Assembly: GCF_016653465.1 (NCBI RefSeq)
Contig: NZ_NHSQ01000142.1
Span: 1 to 64,000 of the forward strand
Source of the DNA: Thiocystis minor
GTDB taxonomy: Bacteria > Pseudomonadota > Gammaproteobacteria > Chromatiales > Chromatiaceae
DNA: 64,000 bases
Direction of reading: 5' to 3'
In this document: piece after piece, positions 45,936 through 56,571 of the stretch
How positions within the stretch are numbered: position 1 is the first letter of the stretch
Layout of the letters: every line of letters begins with the position of its first letter
The notes under the pieces: generated by a model
Database searches by the model: none
What the model saw: only the letters and a program-made list of their open reading frames with translations
What the model was told of the DNA's origin: nothing
Made by a program: the position numbers and the translations under genes

Positions 45936-48284
45936 ATGAGCATCGTCTCCAAGCGCCCCGATTCGTCGGTGACCCCGCGCCCGCTCACCGTGGCGCTGGG
46001 CGGCAATCCCAACTGCGGCAAGTCCGCGCTCTTCAATGCGCTCACTGGCATCCGCCAGACCACGGGCAACTGGCCGGGCGTGACGGTGGAGCGCAAGGAA
46101 GGCGCGCTGGAACTGGATGGCCGACGGGTGCGGGTGATCGATCTGCCGGGGATCTATTCCCTGGATGCCAACTCGCTCGACGAGGTGGTCACGCGCGATT
46201 ATCTGCTCAGTCGCGAGGCCGATCTCATTGTCAATGTCGTGGATGCGGGCAACCTGGAGCGCAATCTCTATCTGAGCGTGCAGTTGCTGGAGATGGGCGT
46301 ACCGATCGTGGTGGCGCTCAACATGATGGACGTGGCCCGCAAGCGCGGCACGCGGATCGATGCCGGCCAGTTGTCCGCCGCGCTCGGATGTCCGGTGGTG
46401 CCGGTGGTGGCGGTCACCAAGGAGGGGTTGACCGAGTTGCAGGCGCGTCTGCTGGCGGTGGCCGAGGGACGCGAGCCGGCGGGTCTGGCGCTGGCGCACG
46501 GTGACTGTGTCGAGGAGGCGGTCACCGCTCTGCTGCCCTTGCTGACCGATGTCTCCGACCGGGCCAATGCGCGCTGGCTGGCCCTGAAGCTGCTGGAGTC
46601 CGATCCGATCGCCGAGCAGGCGGTCGGGGCCGAGGCGCTGGCGCGCGCGGCCGACTGCCGCCATCAGATCGCCGAACGCACCGGCGAGGACGCGGACCTG
46701 CATATCGCCGATACCCGTTTCGGTCACGCCCACATGCTGTGCCAGCGGGTGGCGCGTCAGAGCCATCGGGTCGGGCGCACGCTCTCCGACCGCATCGATC
46801 ATGTGGTCTTGAGCCGAAGCTTCGGCATCCCGCTGTTTCTGCTGATGATCTATCTCATGTTTATGTTCACCATGAACATCGGCGGGGCCTTCATCGATGT
46901 CTTCGATCTCGCCGGCCAGGCGTTGTTCGTGGATGGTTTCGGCACCCTGCTCGGGAACCTGAACGCGCCGGACTGGCTGATCCTGGTGCTGGCCGATGGC
47001 ATCGGCGGCGGTCTTCAGGTCGTGGGCACCTTCGTCCCGATCATCGCGAGTCTCTACATCGTCCTCTCGATCCTGGAGGACAGCGGCTACATGGCGCGCG
47101 CGGCCTTTGTGATGGACCGCTTCATGCGCTCCATCGGGCTGCCGGGCAAGGCGTTCGTGCCGTTGATCGTGGGCTTCGGCTGCAACGTCCCGGCGGTGAT
47201 GGCGACCCGCACGCTGGAGAACGAGCGCGAGCGCAAGCTGACCATCCTGATGAATCCCTTCATGTCCTGCGGCGCGCGCCTGCCGGTCTATGCGCTCTTC
47301 GCCGCCGCCTTCTTCCCGCACTCGGGTCAGAATCTGGTGTTCGCGCTCTATCTGACCGGCATCGCCGTGGCCCTGCTCTCCGGTCTGGCGATGAAGCATA
47401 CCCTTTTGAAAGGCGAGAGCGCGGGTCTGCTGATGGAGCTTCCGCCCTATCATCTGCCCACGGTCAAGGGCGTGCTGCTGCGCACCTGGGACAGGGTGAA
47501 GCTCTTTCTGCGCGAGGCCGGCAAGGTGATCGTGCTGATGGTGCTGGTGCTCAACGTGCTCGACACTGTCGGCAGCGACCTGAGTCTGGGCAACCAGGAC
47601 AGCGACCGCTCCATCCTGGCCGCCGCGAGCCGTGCCGCCACCCCGCTGTTCGCGCCCATGGGCATCCGCGAGGACAACTGGCCGGCAGTGCTGGGCGTCT
47701 TCTCCGGCGTGCTGGCCAAGGAGGTCATCGTCGGCACGCTGGATTCGCTTTATGGCCGGCTGGCCACCGAGGACGCGACCGCGCGACTGCTCCCTGGACA
47801 GGCGCCGCCGCAACCCGAACCCTTCGATCTCTGGCGCGATCTGGGCCGGGCGGGCGCCTCGGTGGGCGAGAATCTATCGGCGCTTGGCGCGCGTCTGCTC
47901 GATCCGCTCGGGCTCGATGTCGGGGATCTGAGCGATGCCGACACCGCCGCCGCGCAACAGGGCGTGCAGAGCGGTACCTTCGGCGCCATGGCCGCGCGCT
48001 TCGACGGCCAGGCGGGAGCCTTCGCCTATCTGCTGTTCGTGCTGCTGTATTTTCCCTGTGTCGCGACCATCGGGGCCATCGTGCGCGAGGCGGGCACGGC
48101 CTGGGCGGTCTTCGTCGGCTTCTGGACCACCGGGGTCGCCTTTCTGACCGCGACCATCTTCTATCAGGCGGCGATCTTTGAGCGCGCCCCGCTGGTGTCG
48201 AGTCTCTGGGTCGGCGGCGGACTGGCGCTGTTTGCGGGCGTGCTGGTCGCGCTGCGTCTCTGGGCGCGGGATGTCGATTCTTAA
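45936..48284 (+). CDS. feoB: Ferrous iron transporter B
   Basis: A 782-residue inner-membrane Fe2+ transporter. The N-terminal G domain has GGNPNCGKSALFNALTG (G1), VIDLPGIYSLDANS (G3) and ALNMMDVARKRG (G4). The membrane part has VGFGCNVPAVMATRTLENER and NPFMSCGARLPVYALFAAAF, the Cys-containing Gate motifs. Length is typical. It forms an operon with feoA; downstream come two small unknown genes rather than feoC. Confidence 0.96.
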   Translation: MSIVSKRPDSSVTPRPLTVALGGNPNCGKSALFNALTGIRQTTGNWPGVTVERKEGALELDGRRVRVIDLPGIYSLDANSLDEVVTRDYLLSREADLIVNVVDAGNLERNLYLSVQLLEMGVPIVVALNMMDVARKRGTRIDAGQLSAALGCPVVPVVAVTKEGLTELQARLLAVAEGREPAGLALAHGDCVEEAVTALLPLLTDVSDRANARWLALKLLESDPIAEQAVGAEALARAADCRHQIAERTGEDADLHIADTRFGHAHMLCQRVARQSHRVGRTLSDRIDHVVLSRSFGIPLFLLMIYLMFMFTMNIGGAFIDVFDLAGQALFVDGFGTLLGNLNAPDWLILVLADGIGGGLQVVGTFVPIIASLYIVLSILEDSGYMARAAFVMDRFMRSIGLPGKAFVPLIVGFGCNVPAVMATRTLENERERKLTILMNPFMSCGARLPVYALFAAAFFPHSGQNLVFALYLTGIAVALLSGLAMKHTLLKGESAGLLMELPPYHLPTVKGVLLRTWDRVKLFLREAGKVIVLMVLVLNVLDTVGSDLSLGNQDSDRSILAAASRAATPLFAPMGIREDNWPAVLGVFSGVLAKEVIVGTLDSLYGRLATEDATARLLPGQAPPQPEPFDLWRDLGRAGASVGENLSALGARLLDPLGLDVGDLSDADTAAAQQGVQSGTFGAMAARFDGQAGAFAYLLFVLLYFPCVATIGAIVREAGTAWAVFVGFWTTGVAFLTATIFYQAAIFERAPLVSSLWVGGGLALFAGVLVALRLWARDVDS

Positions 48285-48305
48285 CGCTGAGTCGAGACTC
48301 GCCTG

Positions 48306-48650
48306 ATGACGGCCTTCGAGACCAACGCCGACGACGCCCTTGGCGCTTGGCCGATTTGTGGCCTGGCGCGACGCTTCCCCGCCAAGGATCTGTCGACGCT
48401 GGAGGTGCTGCTACGCGAATATGCCCATCGTCTACCCGGCGATCTTCCGCGCGGCGTTACCTTTGTGCGCGAGGGTGGGCCGGATGACGACTTCTACATG
48501 GCGACCGATGGCAAGGGCGGTTTTTGGTTTCGCGAGGTCGAGCACCAAGGTTCAACTCGCGACGCGATCTGTTCGGCGGTCTGGCGGCGTGCGCGGAACT
48601 CGCGGCATGACGCGCGAAGAGGAATACGCGCTGGAATCCCTCTGGCATGA
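48306..48650 (+). CDS. Hypothetical protein, probably frameshifted near its 3' end
   Basis: A 114-residue frame starting MTAFETNADDALGAWPICGL. Up to about residue 90 it reads as a normal protein (DDDFYMATDGKGGFWFREVE). After that the tail RRARNSRHDARRGIRAGIPL is basic and looks out of frame. In another frame GLAACAELAA followed by a stop at 48608-48610 would give an ATGA overlap with the next gene. A one-base deletion near 48570-48580 would explain this. No family is recognised. Confidence 0.5.
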   Translation: MTAFETNADDALGAWPICGLARRFPAKDLSTLEVLLREYAHRLPGDLPRGVTFVREGGPDDDFYMATDGKGGFWFREVEHQGSTRDAICSAVWRRARNSRHDARRGIRAGIPLA

Positions 48651-49080
48651 AATCTGGCATAACCGGCAGACGGGTAACGCAGGCATCAAGACGCTTGAGC
48701 CGCAACATCCAACTCGGCGATTTGCGGAAACGCTGAATCAAGCCGTCGCCCGGCTAACCTATCCGCGTTTCCTCGAGCGACTTGGAGGAACAGCCAGTCA
48801 TCAGGCTTGGGTGCTTGAGAACGGGTATTCCTATTCGAGAACCGTGCGCCGCTTATGGGCAATTGTTCGCCGCTGCGGGCTTGATCCAGTCGGCGTGGCG
48901 GGTGATTTCGCGGCGATCAATGCGCAAGGAAATCTTTTGTCAGCCACCGACCTGATGGCGAAACAGCTTGCCAAGCGGTCAGGGATTGGCAAGGCCATGA
49001 TTCATGCCGCCCTGGACGCCCTATCGGTGCGCGATGATGCCGCATTCACGGCTTTACTGGACGATATCAAATCATTGTGA
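48607..49080 (+). CDS. Hypothetical protein with HEIWH motif
   Basis: A 157-residue protein beginning MTREEEYALESLWHEIWHNR. HEIWH fits HExxH, but it is close to the N-terminus and no third metal ligand is obvious, so the match may be accidental. The rest is helical (TYPRFLERLGG, LWAIVRRCGLDP, TDLMAKQLAKRSGIGKAMIH). It overlaps the preceding frame by 44 bases. Downstream it overlaps a convergent gene by 79 bases. It has some flavour of phage or plasmid proteins, but no assignment can be made. Confidence 0.5.
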   Translation: MTREEEYALESLWHEIWHNRQTGNAGIKTLEPQHPTRRFAETLNQAVARLTYPRFLERLGGTASHQAWVLENGYSYSRTVRRLWAIVRRCGLDPVGVAGDFAAINAQGNLLSATDLMAKQLAKRSGIGKAMIHAALDALSVRDDAAFTALLDDIKSL

Positions 49081-49286
49081 CAGAACTCAAAGCGCAGATC
49101 GTCGTCCTCGATCCGGCGCGCGTAGGCATCCGCGCGCGCGCCATCCCGGCGCATCGCGAACAACATACTCAATCCCGCCAGCGCGTCGTCTGGTGTCACT
49201 CTCTCCAGATATCGCTCCTTTCCAAACGGCCCCGCCAGAGACCGCAACTCTTCCGGCGTTGGATCGTAGTCAAAAATCGTTTCCAT
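49002..49286 (-). CDS. Small hypothetical protein
   Basis: A 94-residue protein starting METIFDYDPTPEELRSLAG with GAGGG before the ATG at 49286, a good ribosome-binding site. The first 75 residues look protein-like (RRDGARADAYARRIEDDDLR); the C-terminal 20, overlapping the convergent gene, are low-complexity. The function is unknown. It lies divergent to the restriction-modification gene. Confidence 0.55.
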   Translation of the reverse strand: METIFDYDPTPEELRSLAGPFGKERYLERVTPDDALAGLSMLFAMRRDGARADAYARRIEDDDLRFEFCHNDLISSSKAVNAASSRTDRASRAA

Positions 49287-49428
49287 CGTTCGGCCCTCGT
49301 GCCGCGTCAATCGATGTCATCAGTATAGCCCGCCGAGACTCAACCATGCCGCCGCCGCTCTCTCCGTCGCCGCCATCGACCGACCGCGACGATCATCGCC
49401 CGCTTTGCAAGTTTCAGGAAGAACGAAC

Positions 49429-52400
49429 ATGACCGAGCAAGCCGTCGAAGCCTTCATTGCACGTTGGGGAGGCGGCATCAGCCGCGGCGGCAACGAGCGC
49501 GCCAATCTCCAGATGTTCGTGACCGAACTCTGCACCCTGCTCGATTTGCCCCAGCCCGACCCGTCCGGCGCGCAAGTCGGCGATAACGCCTATGTCTTCG
49601 AGCGCAAGCTGATCGAACGCCTGGCCGATGGGGGCCAGACACCGCGCGCGGTCGACTGTTACCGGCGCGCCTGTTTTCTCCTGGAAGGCAAGGACACCGG
49701 CAAGCAAACCGGCAGCGGCGGTTGGGACACCGCCATTGCCAAAGCGCGTCAGCAGGCCGAGAACTATGCGCGCGACCTGCCGCCCGAAGAAGGCCGTCCG
49801 CCCTTCATTCTCGTCGTCGATGTTGGAAAATCCTTCACGCTCTACGCCGAGTTCAGTCGTTCGGGCGGGCGCTATGTCGCCTTCCCCGACGCGCGCCGCC
49901 ACACCATTCGCCTGGAACAACTGCGCGAACCCGAGACCCGCGAGCTGTTGCGTGCCCTCTGGCTCGATCCGCTCAGCCTCGACCCCACCCGCCACGCCGG
50001 CAGGATCACCCGCGCCATCGCCGACCGGCTCGCCACCCTGGCCAAATCGCTCGAAACGGACGGCCAGGCACCCGACGCGGTCGCCGGGTTTCTCATGCGC
50101 TGTCTCTTCACCATGTTCGCCGAGGATGTCGGACTCCTGCCCGAGCGCAGCTTTACCGAACTGCTGGAACGCCTGCAAACCAAGCCCGACTCGTTTTGCC
50201 GCCAACTGCACAGCCTGTGGCAGACCATGAACGCCGGCGGCTTCGCGCCCGCGCTCGACACCGAGGTTCCGCGCTTCAACGGCGGACTCTTCGCCGACGC
50301 CCACGTCATCGCGCTGACCGCGTCGCAGATCGAATTGCTGCTCCAGGCCGCCCGCGCCGACTGGCGCTTTGTCGAACCGGCCATCTTCGGCACCCTTCTG
50401 GAACGCGCCCTCAACCCCCGCGAGCGCCATAAGCTCGGCGCCCACTACACCCCGCGCGCCTATGTCGAGCGGCTGGTTCTGCCCACCGTCATCGAGCCGC
50501 TGCGCGCCGAATGGGCCGAGGTCCAGGCCGCCGCGCTGACCTATCGGCAGCAGCGCAAGATCAAGGAAGCGGTGGCCGAGATCCGCCAGTTCCGCGACCA
50601 GTTATGCCAAATCCGCGTGCTCGACCCCGCCTGCGGGAGCGGCAACTTTCTCTATGTCACCCTCGAACACATGAAGCGTCTCGAAGGCGAGGTGCTGGAA
50701 GTGCTCGGCAGTCTGATGAAAACCGCCTCCTTCGATCTGGAAGGGCTGACCGTCGCGCCGCATCAGTTTCTCGGCCTGGAGATCAACCCGCGCGCCGCCC
50801 GCATCGCCGAGATGGTGCTCTGGATCGGCTATCTGCAATGGCATTTCCGCACCTACGGCCAGGTCAATCCGCCCGAGCCGGTCTTGCGCGATTTCCACAA
50901 CATCGAATGCCGCGACGCCCTGATTGACTATGACGCGGTGGAAGCGGTCACGGATGCCGGCGGCCAGCCGGTGACGCGCTGGGATGGCGTCACGTACAGG
51001 ACCAGCCCGATCACGGGCGAGAAGATCCCGGACGAGACCGCCCAGGTCGCGCAGGTGCGTTATCTCAATCCGCGCAAGGCCGCGTGGCCGCAAGCCGATT
51101 ACATCGTGGGGAATCCGCCGTTTATCGGGGCGTCCACCATGCGCCGCGCGCTCGGCGATGGCTATGTCGATGCGGTCCGCCGCACCTGGCCGGAGGTGCC
51201 GGAGTCGGCGGATTTTGTCATGCACTGGTGGCACATCGCCGCCGAGCGGGTGCGCGCCGGCGAGGTGAGACGCTTTGGCTTCATCACCACCAACTCGATC
51301 CGGCAGACCTTCAATCGGCGGGTGATCGAGCCACATTTGGCGGCCAACAATCCGCTGTCGCTGGTGTTTGCTATTCCCGATCATCCCTGGGTGGACGCGG
51401 CGGATGGCGCGCAGGTGCGAATTGCGATGACAGTGGGAGCGGCGGGCGAGCGGGAAGGGCGTTTGCTTCAGGTGCGCGACGAGATTGGCGGCGATCAGGA
51501 TGAAATCGAGGTCAGATTGCAGGAACGGCAGGGGCGGATGTTTGCCGATTTGAGCATTGGCGCAAACGTTACAGGGGCAGATAGTTTACAAGCCAACTCT
51601 CAATTAACCAGTCGCGGCATTATGCTTTTTGGCGCGGGGTTTATCGTCTCGCAGCAAGAAGCTCAACTAATCGGTCTTGGCTCGGTTACTGGTTTGGAAA
51701 GGCATATTCGCGCCTATCGCAATGGCCGAGATCTGGCCCAGTCGCCCCGTGGTGTGATGGTCATCGATCTGTTCGGATTGACTGCCGACGAAGTGCGCAA
51801 TCATTTCCCGGCGGTCTATCAATGGGTACTGGAGCGGGTCAAACCGGAGCGCGATCAGAACCGCGACAAAGCTATTCGTGAAAACTGGTGGCTTCATGGT
51901 CGCCCACGTCCCGAGTGGCGAGAGTATTCCAAAGGTTTGCGCCGCTACATCGCGACCGTCGAGACCGCCAAGCACCGGACCTTTCAGTTTCTCGACGCGG
52001 CTATCGCACCCGATAACAAGCTCGTCAATATCGCGATTGACGACGCCTGTGTGTTCGGCATCCTGTCGAGCCGCCTGCACATCGCCTGGGCGCTTGCAGC
52101 GGGTAGCCGCCTCGGTGTCGGCAACGATCCGGTCTATGTCAAAACCACCTGCTTCGAGACCTTCCCCTTCCCCGACCCCACGCCCGAGCAACAGGCAACC
52201 ATCCGCGACTTGGCCGAACAACTCGACGCCCACCGCAAGCGCCAGCAGGCCGCCCATCCCGAGCTGACCCTGACCGGGATGTACAACGTGCTGGAGAAAC
52301 TGCGCGCCAGCGCGACGCTGACCGAGAAGGACAAGACCATCCACGCCCAAGGGCTGGTGTCGCTGCTGCGCGAGTTACATGACAACCTTGATCGTGCCGT

Positions 52401-52893
52401 GTTTGCCGCTTACGGCTGGGACGCTCTGGCCGAGCGGCTGGTCGACCGCCCTGGCGCGACCACGCCGCTGCCCGACAAACCGGACGCCCAGAACGAGGCC
52501 GAGGAGGAACTGCTGCGCCGTTTGGTCGAACTCAACGCCGCGCGCGCCGCCGAGGAGGCGCGCGGCCACATCCGCTGGCTGCGCCCCGCCTACCAGAACC
52601 CCAGCGCCCGGAGCGCGCCGGAACAGACCGCCGTCGACCTGCCCCCCGCCACGGACACCGCCGCGCGACCCGCCGCGAAAGCGCGCAAACTCGCCTGGCC
52701 GACCGTCATGCGTGAACAGATCGCCGCCGTGCGCCACACCCTCGGCGACCAGTCCCTGACGCTCGACGCCCTGTCCGCCCGCTTCACGAACCCCGCCAAA
52801 ACCACGCCCCTGATCGTCGAAGTCCTGGCCGCGCTGGAGGAACTGGGCATGGTCGAGCGCGCGGGGGGCGAGCATTACCGGCTGGCGGGTTGA
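49429..52893 (+). CDS. Single-chain restriction-modification enzyme (class I SAM DNA methyltransferase, MmeI/type IIG-like)
   Basis: An 1154-residue protein. The N-terminal domain has [15 protein letters not shown] (Asp76...Glu86-x-Lys88), consistent with a PD-(D/E)xK nuclease site. The methyltransferase core has [15 protein letters not shown] at 337-350, [14 protein letters not shown] at about 397 (motif I, SAM binding) and [12 protein letters not shown] at about 559 (motif IV, NPPF, N6-adenine type). The remaining ~350 residues probably hold target recognition, and a helical C-terminus follows. One polypeptide would therefore methylate and cut DNA. AGGAAG precedes the ATG at 49429. No separate specificity subunit is present. 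Confidence 0.82.
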   Translation: MTEQAVEAFIARWGGGISRGGNERANLQMFVTELCTLLDLPQPDPSGAQVGDNAYVFERKLIERLADGGQTPRAVDCYRRACFLLEGKDTGKQTGSGGWDTAIAKARQQAENYARDLPPEEGRPPFILVVDVGKSFTLYAEFSRSGGRYVAFPDARRHTIRLEQLREPETRELLRALWLDPLSLDPTRHAGRITRAIADRLATLAKSLETDGQAPDAVAGFLMRCLFTMFAEDVGLLPERSFTELLERLQTKPDSFCRQLHSLWQTMNAGGFAPALDTEVPRFNGGLFADAHVIALTASQIELLLQAARADWRFVEPAIFGTLLERALNPRERHKLGAHYTPRAYVERLVLPTVIEPLRAEWAEVQAAALTYRQQRKIKEAVAEIRQFRDQLCQIRVLDPACGSGNFLYVTLEHMKRLEGEVLEVLGSLMKTASFDLEGLTVAPHQFLGLEINPRAARIAEMVLWIGYLQWHFRTYGQVNPPEPVLRDFHNIECRDALIDYDAVEAVTDAGGQPVTRWDGVTYRTSPITGEKIPDETAQVAQVRYLNPRKAAWPQADYIVGNPPFIGASTMRRALGDGYVDAVRRTWPEVPESADFVMHWWHIAAERVRAGEVRRFGFITTNSIRQTFNRRVIEPHLAANNPLSLVFAIPDHPWVDAADGAQVRIAMTVGAAGEREGRLLQVRDEIGGDQDEIEVRLQERQGRMFADLSIGANVTGADSLQANSQLTSRGIMLFGAGFIVSQQEAQLIGLGSVTGLERHIRAYRNGRDLAQSPRGVMVIDLFGLTADEVRNHFPAVYQWVLERVKPERDQNRDKAIRENWWLHGRPRPEWREYSKGLRRYIATVETAKHRTFQFLDAAIAPDNKLVNIAIDDACVFGILSSRLHIAWALAAGSRLGVGNDPVYVKTTCFETFPFPDPTPEQQATIRDLAEQLDAHRKRQQAAHPELTLTGMYNVLEKLRASATLTEKDKTIHAQGLVSLLRELHDNLDRAVFAAYGWDALAERLVDRPGATTPLPDKPDAQNEAEEELLRRLVELNAARAAEEARGHIRWLRPAYQNPSARSAPEQTAVDLPPATDTAARPAAKARKLAWPTVMREQIAAVRHTLGDQSLTLDALSARFTNPAKTTPLIVEVLAALEELGMVERAGGEHYRLAG

Positions 52894-52938
52894 AGCGGGG
52901 CGAACGGGACATTGACGCGGCGGGGCGCGGATGGCGTT

Positions 52939-52966
52939 GTCGAGACAGGGCATGCCCTGTCTCGAC
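52939..52966. repeat. GTCGAGACAGGG palindrome
   Basis: A 28-base perfect palindrome with the 14-base arm GTCGAGACAGGGCA reading the same on both strands up to the centre. It is a sequence relative of the element at 41542-41570. It lies in the 263-base gap between the restriction-modification gene and selO. Confidence 0.88.
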
Positions 52967-53156
52967 GGGCGTTTCCGACATGCTCCCGATTGGCGCTGAT
53001 TCGCCGCTGAGACATCTCCCGTGTCTGGGGGCGAAATCGAGACACGCGAGTTCGGACGCGACATTTCCGCCGCGATTCTTGGACTGCGTTCCATTCGTCA
53101 CCAGATTCGAGTTGAAACCCTTGGGCGCGGCGCGGGATCAGACAGGTTACCCATCG

Positions 53157-54620
53157 ATGACATTCGCCTTTGATAACACCTACGCACGGTTGCCGGACCG
53201 CTTCTATGCCCGGCTTGCGCCGATTCCCGTCGCGCGACCGGACATGGTCAAGCTCAACCTCTCGCTGGCCTCCCGGCTCGGGCTCAATCCGCAGGCGCTG
53301 CAATCGCCCGAGGGTCTGTCCGTGCTCGCCGGCAACCGGATCCCGGAGGGCGCTGAGCCGCTGGCCATGGCCTATGCCGGGCACCAGTTCGGGAATTTTG
53401 TCCCGCAACTCGGCGACGGTCGGGCGATCCTGCTGGGTGAGATTGTCGATCCGGCGGGCGAGCGCTTCGATATCCAGCTCAAGGGTTCCGGGCGCACGCC
53501 TTTTTCGCGCGCGGGCGATGGGCGGGCGTGGCTTGGCCCCGTCCTGCGGGAGTACATCGTCAGCGAGGCCATGCAGGCATTCGGTATCCCGACGACGCGT
53601 TCGCTCGCGGCGGTGACGACGGGCGAGCCGGTCTACCGCGAGAGCGCGCTGCCGGGGGCGGTACTGACTCGCGTGGCGCGTAGTCATGTGCGGGTGGGAA
53701 CCTTCGAATATTTCGCCGCGCGCCAGGACACCGAGGCGCTCAAGTGCCTCGCCGACTATGTCATCGCGCGGCATTACCCCGAGGCGCGGGAGTCGGAGCG
53801 GCCATACCGCGCGCTGCTCGACGCGGTGGTCGTGCGTCAGGCGGATCTCGTCGCGAAATGGCTTGGCGTCGGCTTCATTCACGGTGTGATGAATACTGAT
53901 AATATGTCGATCGTTGGCGAAACGATCGACTATGGCCCCTGTGCCTTCATGGACGCGTACCATCCAGCCACGGTCTACAGTTCGATCGACTATCGGGGGC
54001 GCTATGCCTATGGCAACCAGCCCGGCATTGCCCAGTGGAATCTCGCCCAACTCGCCCAGGCGCTGTTGCCGCTGATCGCCGAGGACGCGGAAAGCGCCCG
54101 CGAGGAAGCCCAAGCGGCGATCGATGCGTTCGGCCAGCGCTTTGAACGCGCCTATCGCGAGTGCTTTCGGGCCAAACTGGGCTGCATGGAGACGCATGAG
54201 GACGATGCGGATCTGCTCGGTTCGTTGTTGCAGGCGATGGCCGAGTCTGGCGCCGACTTCACCAATACCTTTCGCGCCTTGTGCGACGCTGTCGCGGGAA
54301 CGGACGTGCCTGTTCGAGCTCGGCCCGGGGCAGTCGCTCTCCCGGATGTCTGGCTCCGGCGCTGGCGCGCGCGCCTCGCTCGCGAAGAGGTCAGCCCGGT
54401 CGCGCGGGCGGCCCGGATGCGGAACGTCAACCCGGCGGTCATTCCGAGAAATCACCGCGTCGAGGAGGCGCTCGACGCCGCGGTCGAGGGCGACCTGGAG
54501 CCGCTGGAAGCGCTGTTGGATGTGCTTGCCAGCCCCTGGGACGAACGGCCAGAGATGGCATCTTATACGCGGCCGCCTGCACCGCACGAGGTCGTGCAGC
54601 AGACCTTCTGCGGAACCTGA
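53157..54620 (+). CDS. selO: Protein adenylyltransferase SelO (YdiU)
   Basis: A 487-residue pseudokinase-fold enzyme that AMPylates Ser/Thr/Tyr residues of other proteins, with a role in redox stress. [40 protein letters not shown] and [20 protein letters not shown], with the Asn and Asp that bind Mg-ATP, are diagnostic. The protein ends QQTFCGT, with Cys where eukaryotic forms have selenocysteine near the end. The frame is open upstream to 52890, but family members start close to the ATG at 53157. Confidence 0.95.
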   Translation: MTFAFDNTYARLPDRFYARLAPIPVARPDMVKLNLSLASRLGLNPQALQSPEGLSVLAGNRIPEGAEPLAMAYAGHQFGNFVPQLGDGRAILLGEIVDPAGERFDIQLKGSGRTPFSRAGDGRAWLGPVLREYIVSEAMQAFGIPTTRSLAAVTTGEPVYRESALPGAVLTRVARSHVRVGTFEYFAARQDTEALKCLADYVIARHYPEARESERPYRALLDAVVVRQADLVAKWLGVGFIHGVMNTDNMSIVGETIDYGPCAFMDAYHPATVYSSIDYRGRYAYGNQPGIAQWNLAQLAQALLPLIAEDAESAREEAQAAIDAFGQRFERAYRECFRAKLGCMETHEDDADLLGSLLQAMAESGADFTNTFRALCDAVAGTDVPVRARPGAVALPDVWLRRWRARLAREEVSPVARAARMRNVNPAVIPRNHRVEEALDAAVEGDLEPLEALLDVLASPWDERPEMASYTRPPAPHEVVQQTFCGT

Positions 54621-54721
54621 AGCCCCGTGGCTCGCGATGGCCTTGACCGGGTTTTCTACCCGGATGGGCATGCCGGGCCACTCAATTTGACGAATAGGCT
54701 GCCCGTCCAGGAGTTGCGAAC

Positions 54722-55147
54722 GTGGAATTTTTGAGGACCAATCTGGATCTCGGTGTCATGGGTCTGCTTGGATTCATGAGCTTTGTGATGATGACGTTTG
54801 TCATCGAACGCTATCTCTATTTCGCCCGCGTGGATCTGCGCGCCTTCGATGACCCGGACGACCTTGACCTGATGTTGACCCGTCATCTGACCGTGATCGC
54901 CACCATTGGCGCCAATGCACCCTATGTGGGCCTGCTCGGAACCGTGCTCGGGATCCTGCTCGCCTTCCATGACATCGGGCAGGCAGGCGTCATCGAGACC
55001 GGCACCATGATGATCGGACTGGCCCTGGCGCTCAAAGCCACCGCGCTGGGGCTGGTGGTCGCCATCCCCTCGCTGGTCTTCTATAACGCGCTGTTACGGC
55101 GCACGGACGTGCTCAAGGCCCGCTGGCGTAAGGAGCGGCGCGCATGA
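54722..55147 (+). CDS. exbB: TonB-system proton channel ExbB (type 2)
   Basis: A 141-residue inner-membrane protein with three helices. NAPYVGLLGTVLGILLAFHD and ALKATALGLVVAIPSLVFYN form the MotA/ExbB core. It is shorter than E. coli ExbB and fits the short ExbB type-2 subfamily. Initiation is at a GTG with AGGAG upstream. With ExbD it uses the proton gradient to energise TonB. The stop overlaps the exbD start by four bases. Confidence 0.93.
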   Translation: MEFLRTNLDLGVMGLLGFMSFVMMTFVIERYLYFARVDLRAFDDPDDLDLMLTRHLTVIATIGANAPYVGLLGTVLGILLAFHDIGQAGVIETGTMMIGLALALKATALGLVVAIPSLVFYNALLRRTDVLKARWRKERRA

Positions 55148-55518
55148 AACGCATGGATCAGATCAATGTGATCCCGTTCATCGACATCATGCTGGTGCTG
55201 CTCGCGATCGTCCTGACCACGGCAACCTTCATTCGCGAGGGGCGCCTGGAGATCCGTCTGCCGGAGTCCGCGAGCCAGACCGGGGCGCAGGTTCCGACCG
55301 CCGTCGAAATCGCTATCGATGCGGAGGGCGGGCTCTTTATCGATGCCGCCCCACTCCCGATCGAGGCGATGGGCGCCCGACTCGCGACCCTGGACCGCGC
55401 CACCCCGATCATTCTCCGGGTCGATGCCGCGACGCGTTTCGACCGCTTTGTTGCCGTCGTCGATCAGCTCAAGGCGCGCCAACTCGATCGACTCACGATC
55501 CTCACGCGTAAATCATGA
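55144..55518 (+). CDS. exbD: TonB-system protein ExbD (type 2)
   Basis: A 124-residue protein: a short cytoplasmic start MDQINVIPFIDIMLVLLAIV with the conserved membrane Asp, then a periplasmic domain. The N-terminal motif is the ExbD/TolR hallmark. It is coupled to exbB and tonB by four-base overlaps on both sides. Confidence 0.94.
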   Translation: MKRMDQINVIPFIDIMLVLLAIVLTTATFIREGRLEIRLPESASQTGAQVPTAVEIAIDAEGGLFIDAAPLPIEAMGARLATLDRATPIILRVDAATRFDRFVAVVDQLKARQLDRLTILTRKS

Positions 55519-56492
55519 AGGGCTGTCGGCGCTGCGTCTGGCTCGGGTTGCTGTTCTCGGCCTGCATTCATGCGGCCATCGCCACTGCCCTGCTGCGGGT
55601 CGATGCGCCTGCATCGACCGCGTTGGCGGAGCGCGTCGTGACTCTCGATCTCGCGCTGTTTGGCGACGGCAAAGAGGGCGATCCAGCCGAGCCGATGGCA
55701 GCGCCGGCCGCGCGAGAAACGCCTGAAACGGGGATTGCGCCATCCGATCCAGCTCCCATCCAGGAACAACCTTTCGAGCCAGCGCTGGAACCGGACGTCA
55801 GCCAGGACGAGCGCCCGCTGCCCGATCTGGCGCCGGACGAGAGGGTGGAGCCTGAGCCAACTCCGCCCCTTGCTGTCCGAGCATCGCGCGATCCTCTTGC
55901 GTCAGGCGTGCAGGCAGTCGAAACAACAGCCAGGCTCGAACCAAAGCCGAAGGCTCCGTCACGCCCCCAAGCCTCCGTTAAGTCCAAGCCTAAACCGGTC
56001 GCCAAATCGAAACCGAAACCGAAACCGAAACCGACCGTGAAACCGCCAGTAATGGCCAAAAAATCAGAGCCGATGACCGCCGCCGCCACGCGATCGGGCG
56101 CGACTCGCAATCCGCGTTCCGACTCGGGAGCGGCCGCCGGCGCGGGAAAGTCGGTGCAACCGTCCGGATCGGGAGGGAAAAGCGCCACGGCGGCCAGGGA
56201 TCGGTCGGAACAGGACTATCTGACCGCCCTGCGACAGGCCATCGCGCGCCATCAGAATTATCCGGTGGAGTCCCGGCGCCGTGAGCAAACCGGTATCGCG
56301 ACGGTCGCCTTCGTGATCCGAGCGGATGGACGCATCGACCGGGTCCAACTCGCCCAAGGCTCCGGGCAGCCCGCACTCGACCGCGCCGCGCTGGACGCCC
56401 TGCGCCGACTCGGTCGTTTCAAGCCGATTCCAACCTCGCTCGGTCGCCAATCCTGGCCGCTGCGGGTGCCGATCCGTTTCGATCTGAAATAA
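55515..56492 (+). CDS. tonB: Energy transducer TonB
   Basis: A 325-residue protein. One N-terminal helix (LGLLFSACIHAAIATALL) carries the SxxxH motif that contacts ExbB/ExbD. A long proline- and lysine-rich spacer includes KSKPKPVAKSKPKPKPKPT. The C-terminal domain has YLTALRQAIARHQNYPVESR and GIATVAFVIRADGRIDRVQL. It transmits energy to outer-membrane receptors for iron chelates, corrinoids and the like. No TonB-dependent receptor gene lies in the window. Together with feoAB this makes the region rich in iron uptake. Confidence 0.95.
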   Translation: MKGCRRCVWLGLLFSACIHAAIATALLRVDAPASTALAERVVTLDLALFGDGKEGDPAEPMAAPAARETPETGIAPSDPAPIQEQPFEPALEPDVSQDERPLPDLAPDERVEPEPTPPLAVRASRDPLASGVQAVETTARLEPKPKAPSRPQASVKSKPKPVAKSKPKPKPKPTVKPPVMAKKSEPMTAAATRSGATRNPRSDSGAAAGAGKSVQPSGSGGKSATAARDRSEQDYLTALRQAIARHQNYPVESRRREQTGIATVAFVIRADGRIDRVQLAQGSGQPALDRAALDALRRLGRFKPIPTSLGRQSWPLRVPIRFDLK

Positions 56493-56571
56493 CCCGCAAT
56501 CCCCTGAACCTTCGTTGGGTATATCATTGGTTCAGCATTCGCTGAAAGACTGAATCACGAGGACGAAAACC

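Noticed and set aside
44574-47813. A 1079-codon open minus-strand frame
   Set aside because: It is antisense to feoA and feoB and out of frame with the channel gene. The composition is His/Gln/Asp/Arg-rich as expected for shadow frames in GC-rich DNA.
48650-48670. HEIWH as a catalytic zinc site
   Set aside because: The motif is near the N-terminus and lacks an obvious third ligand, so no protease activity is claimed.
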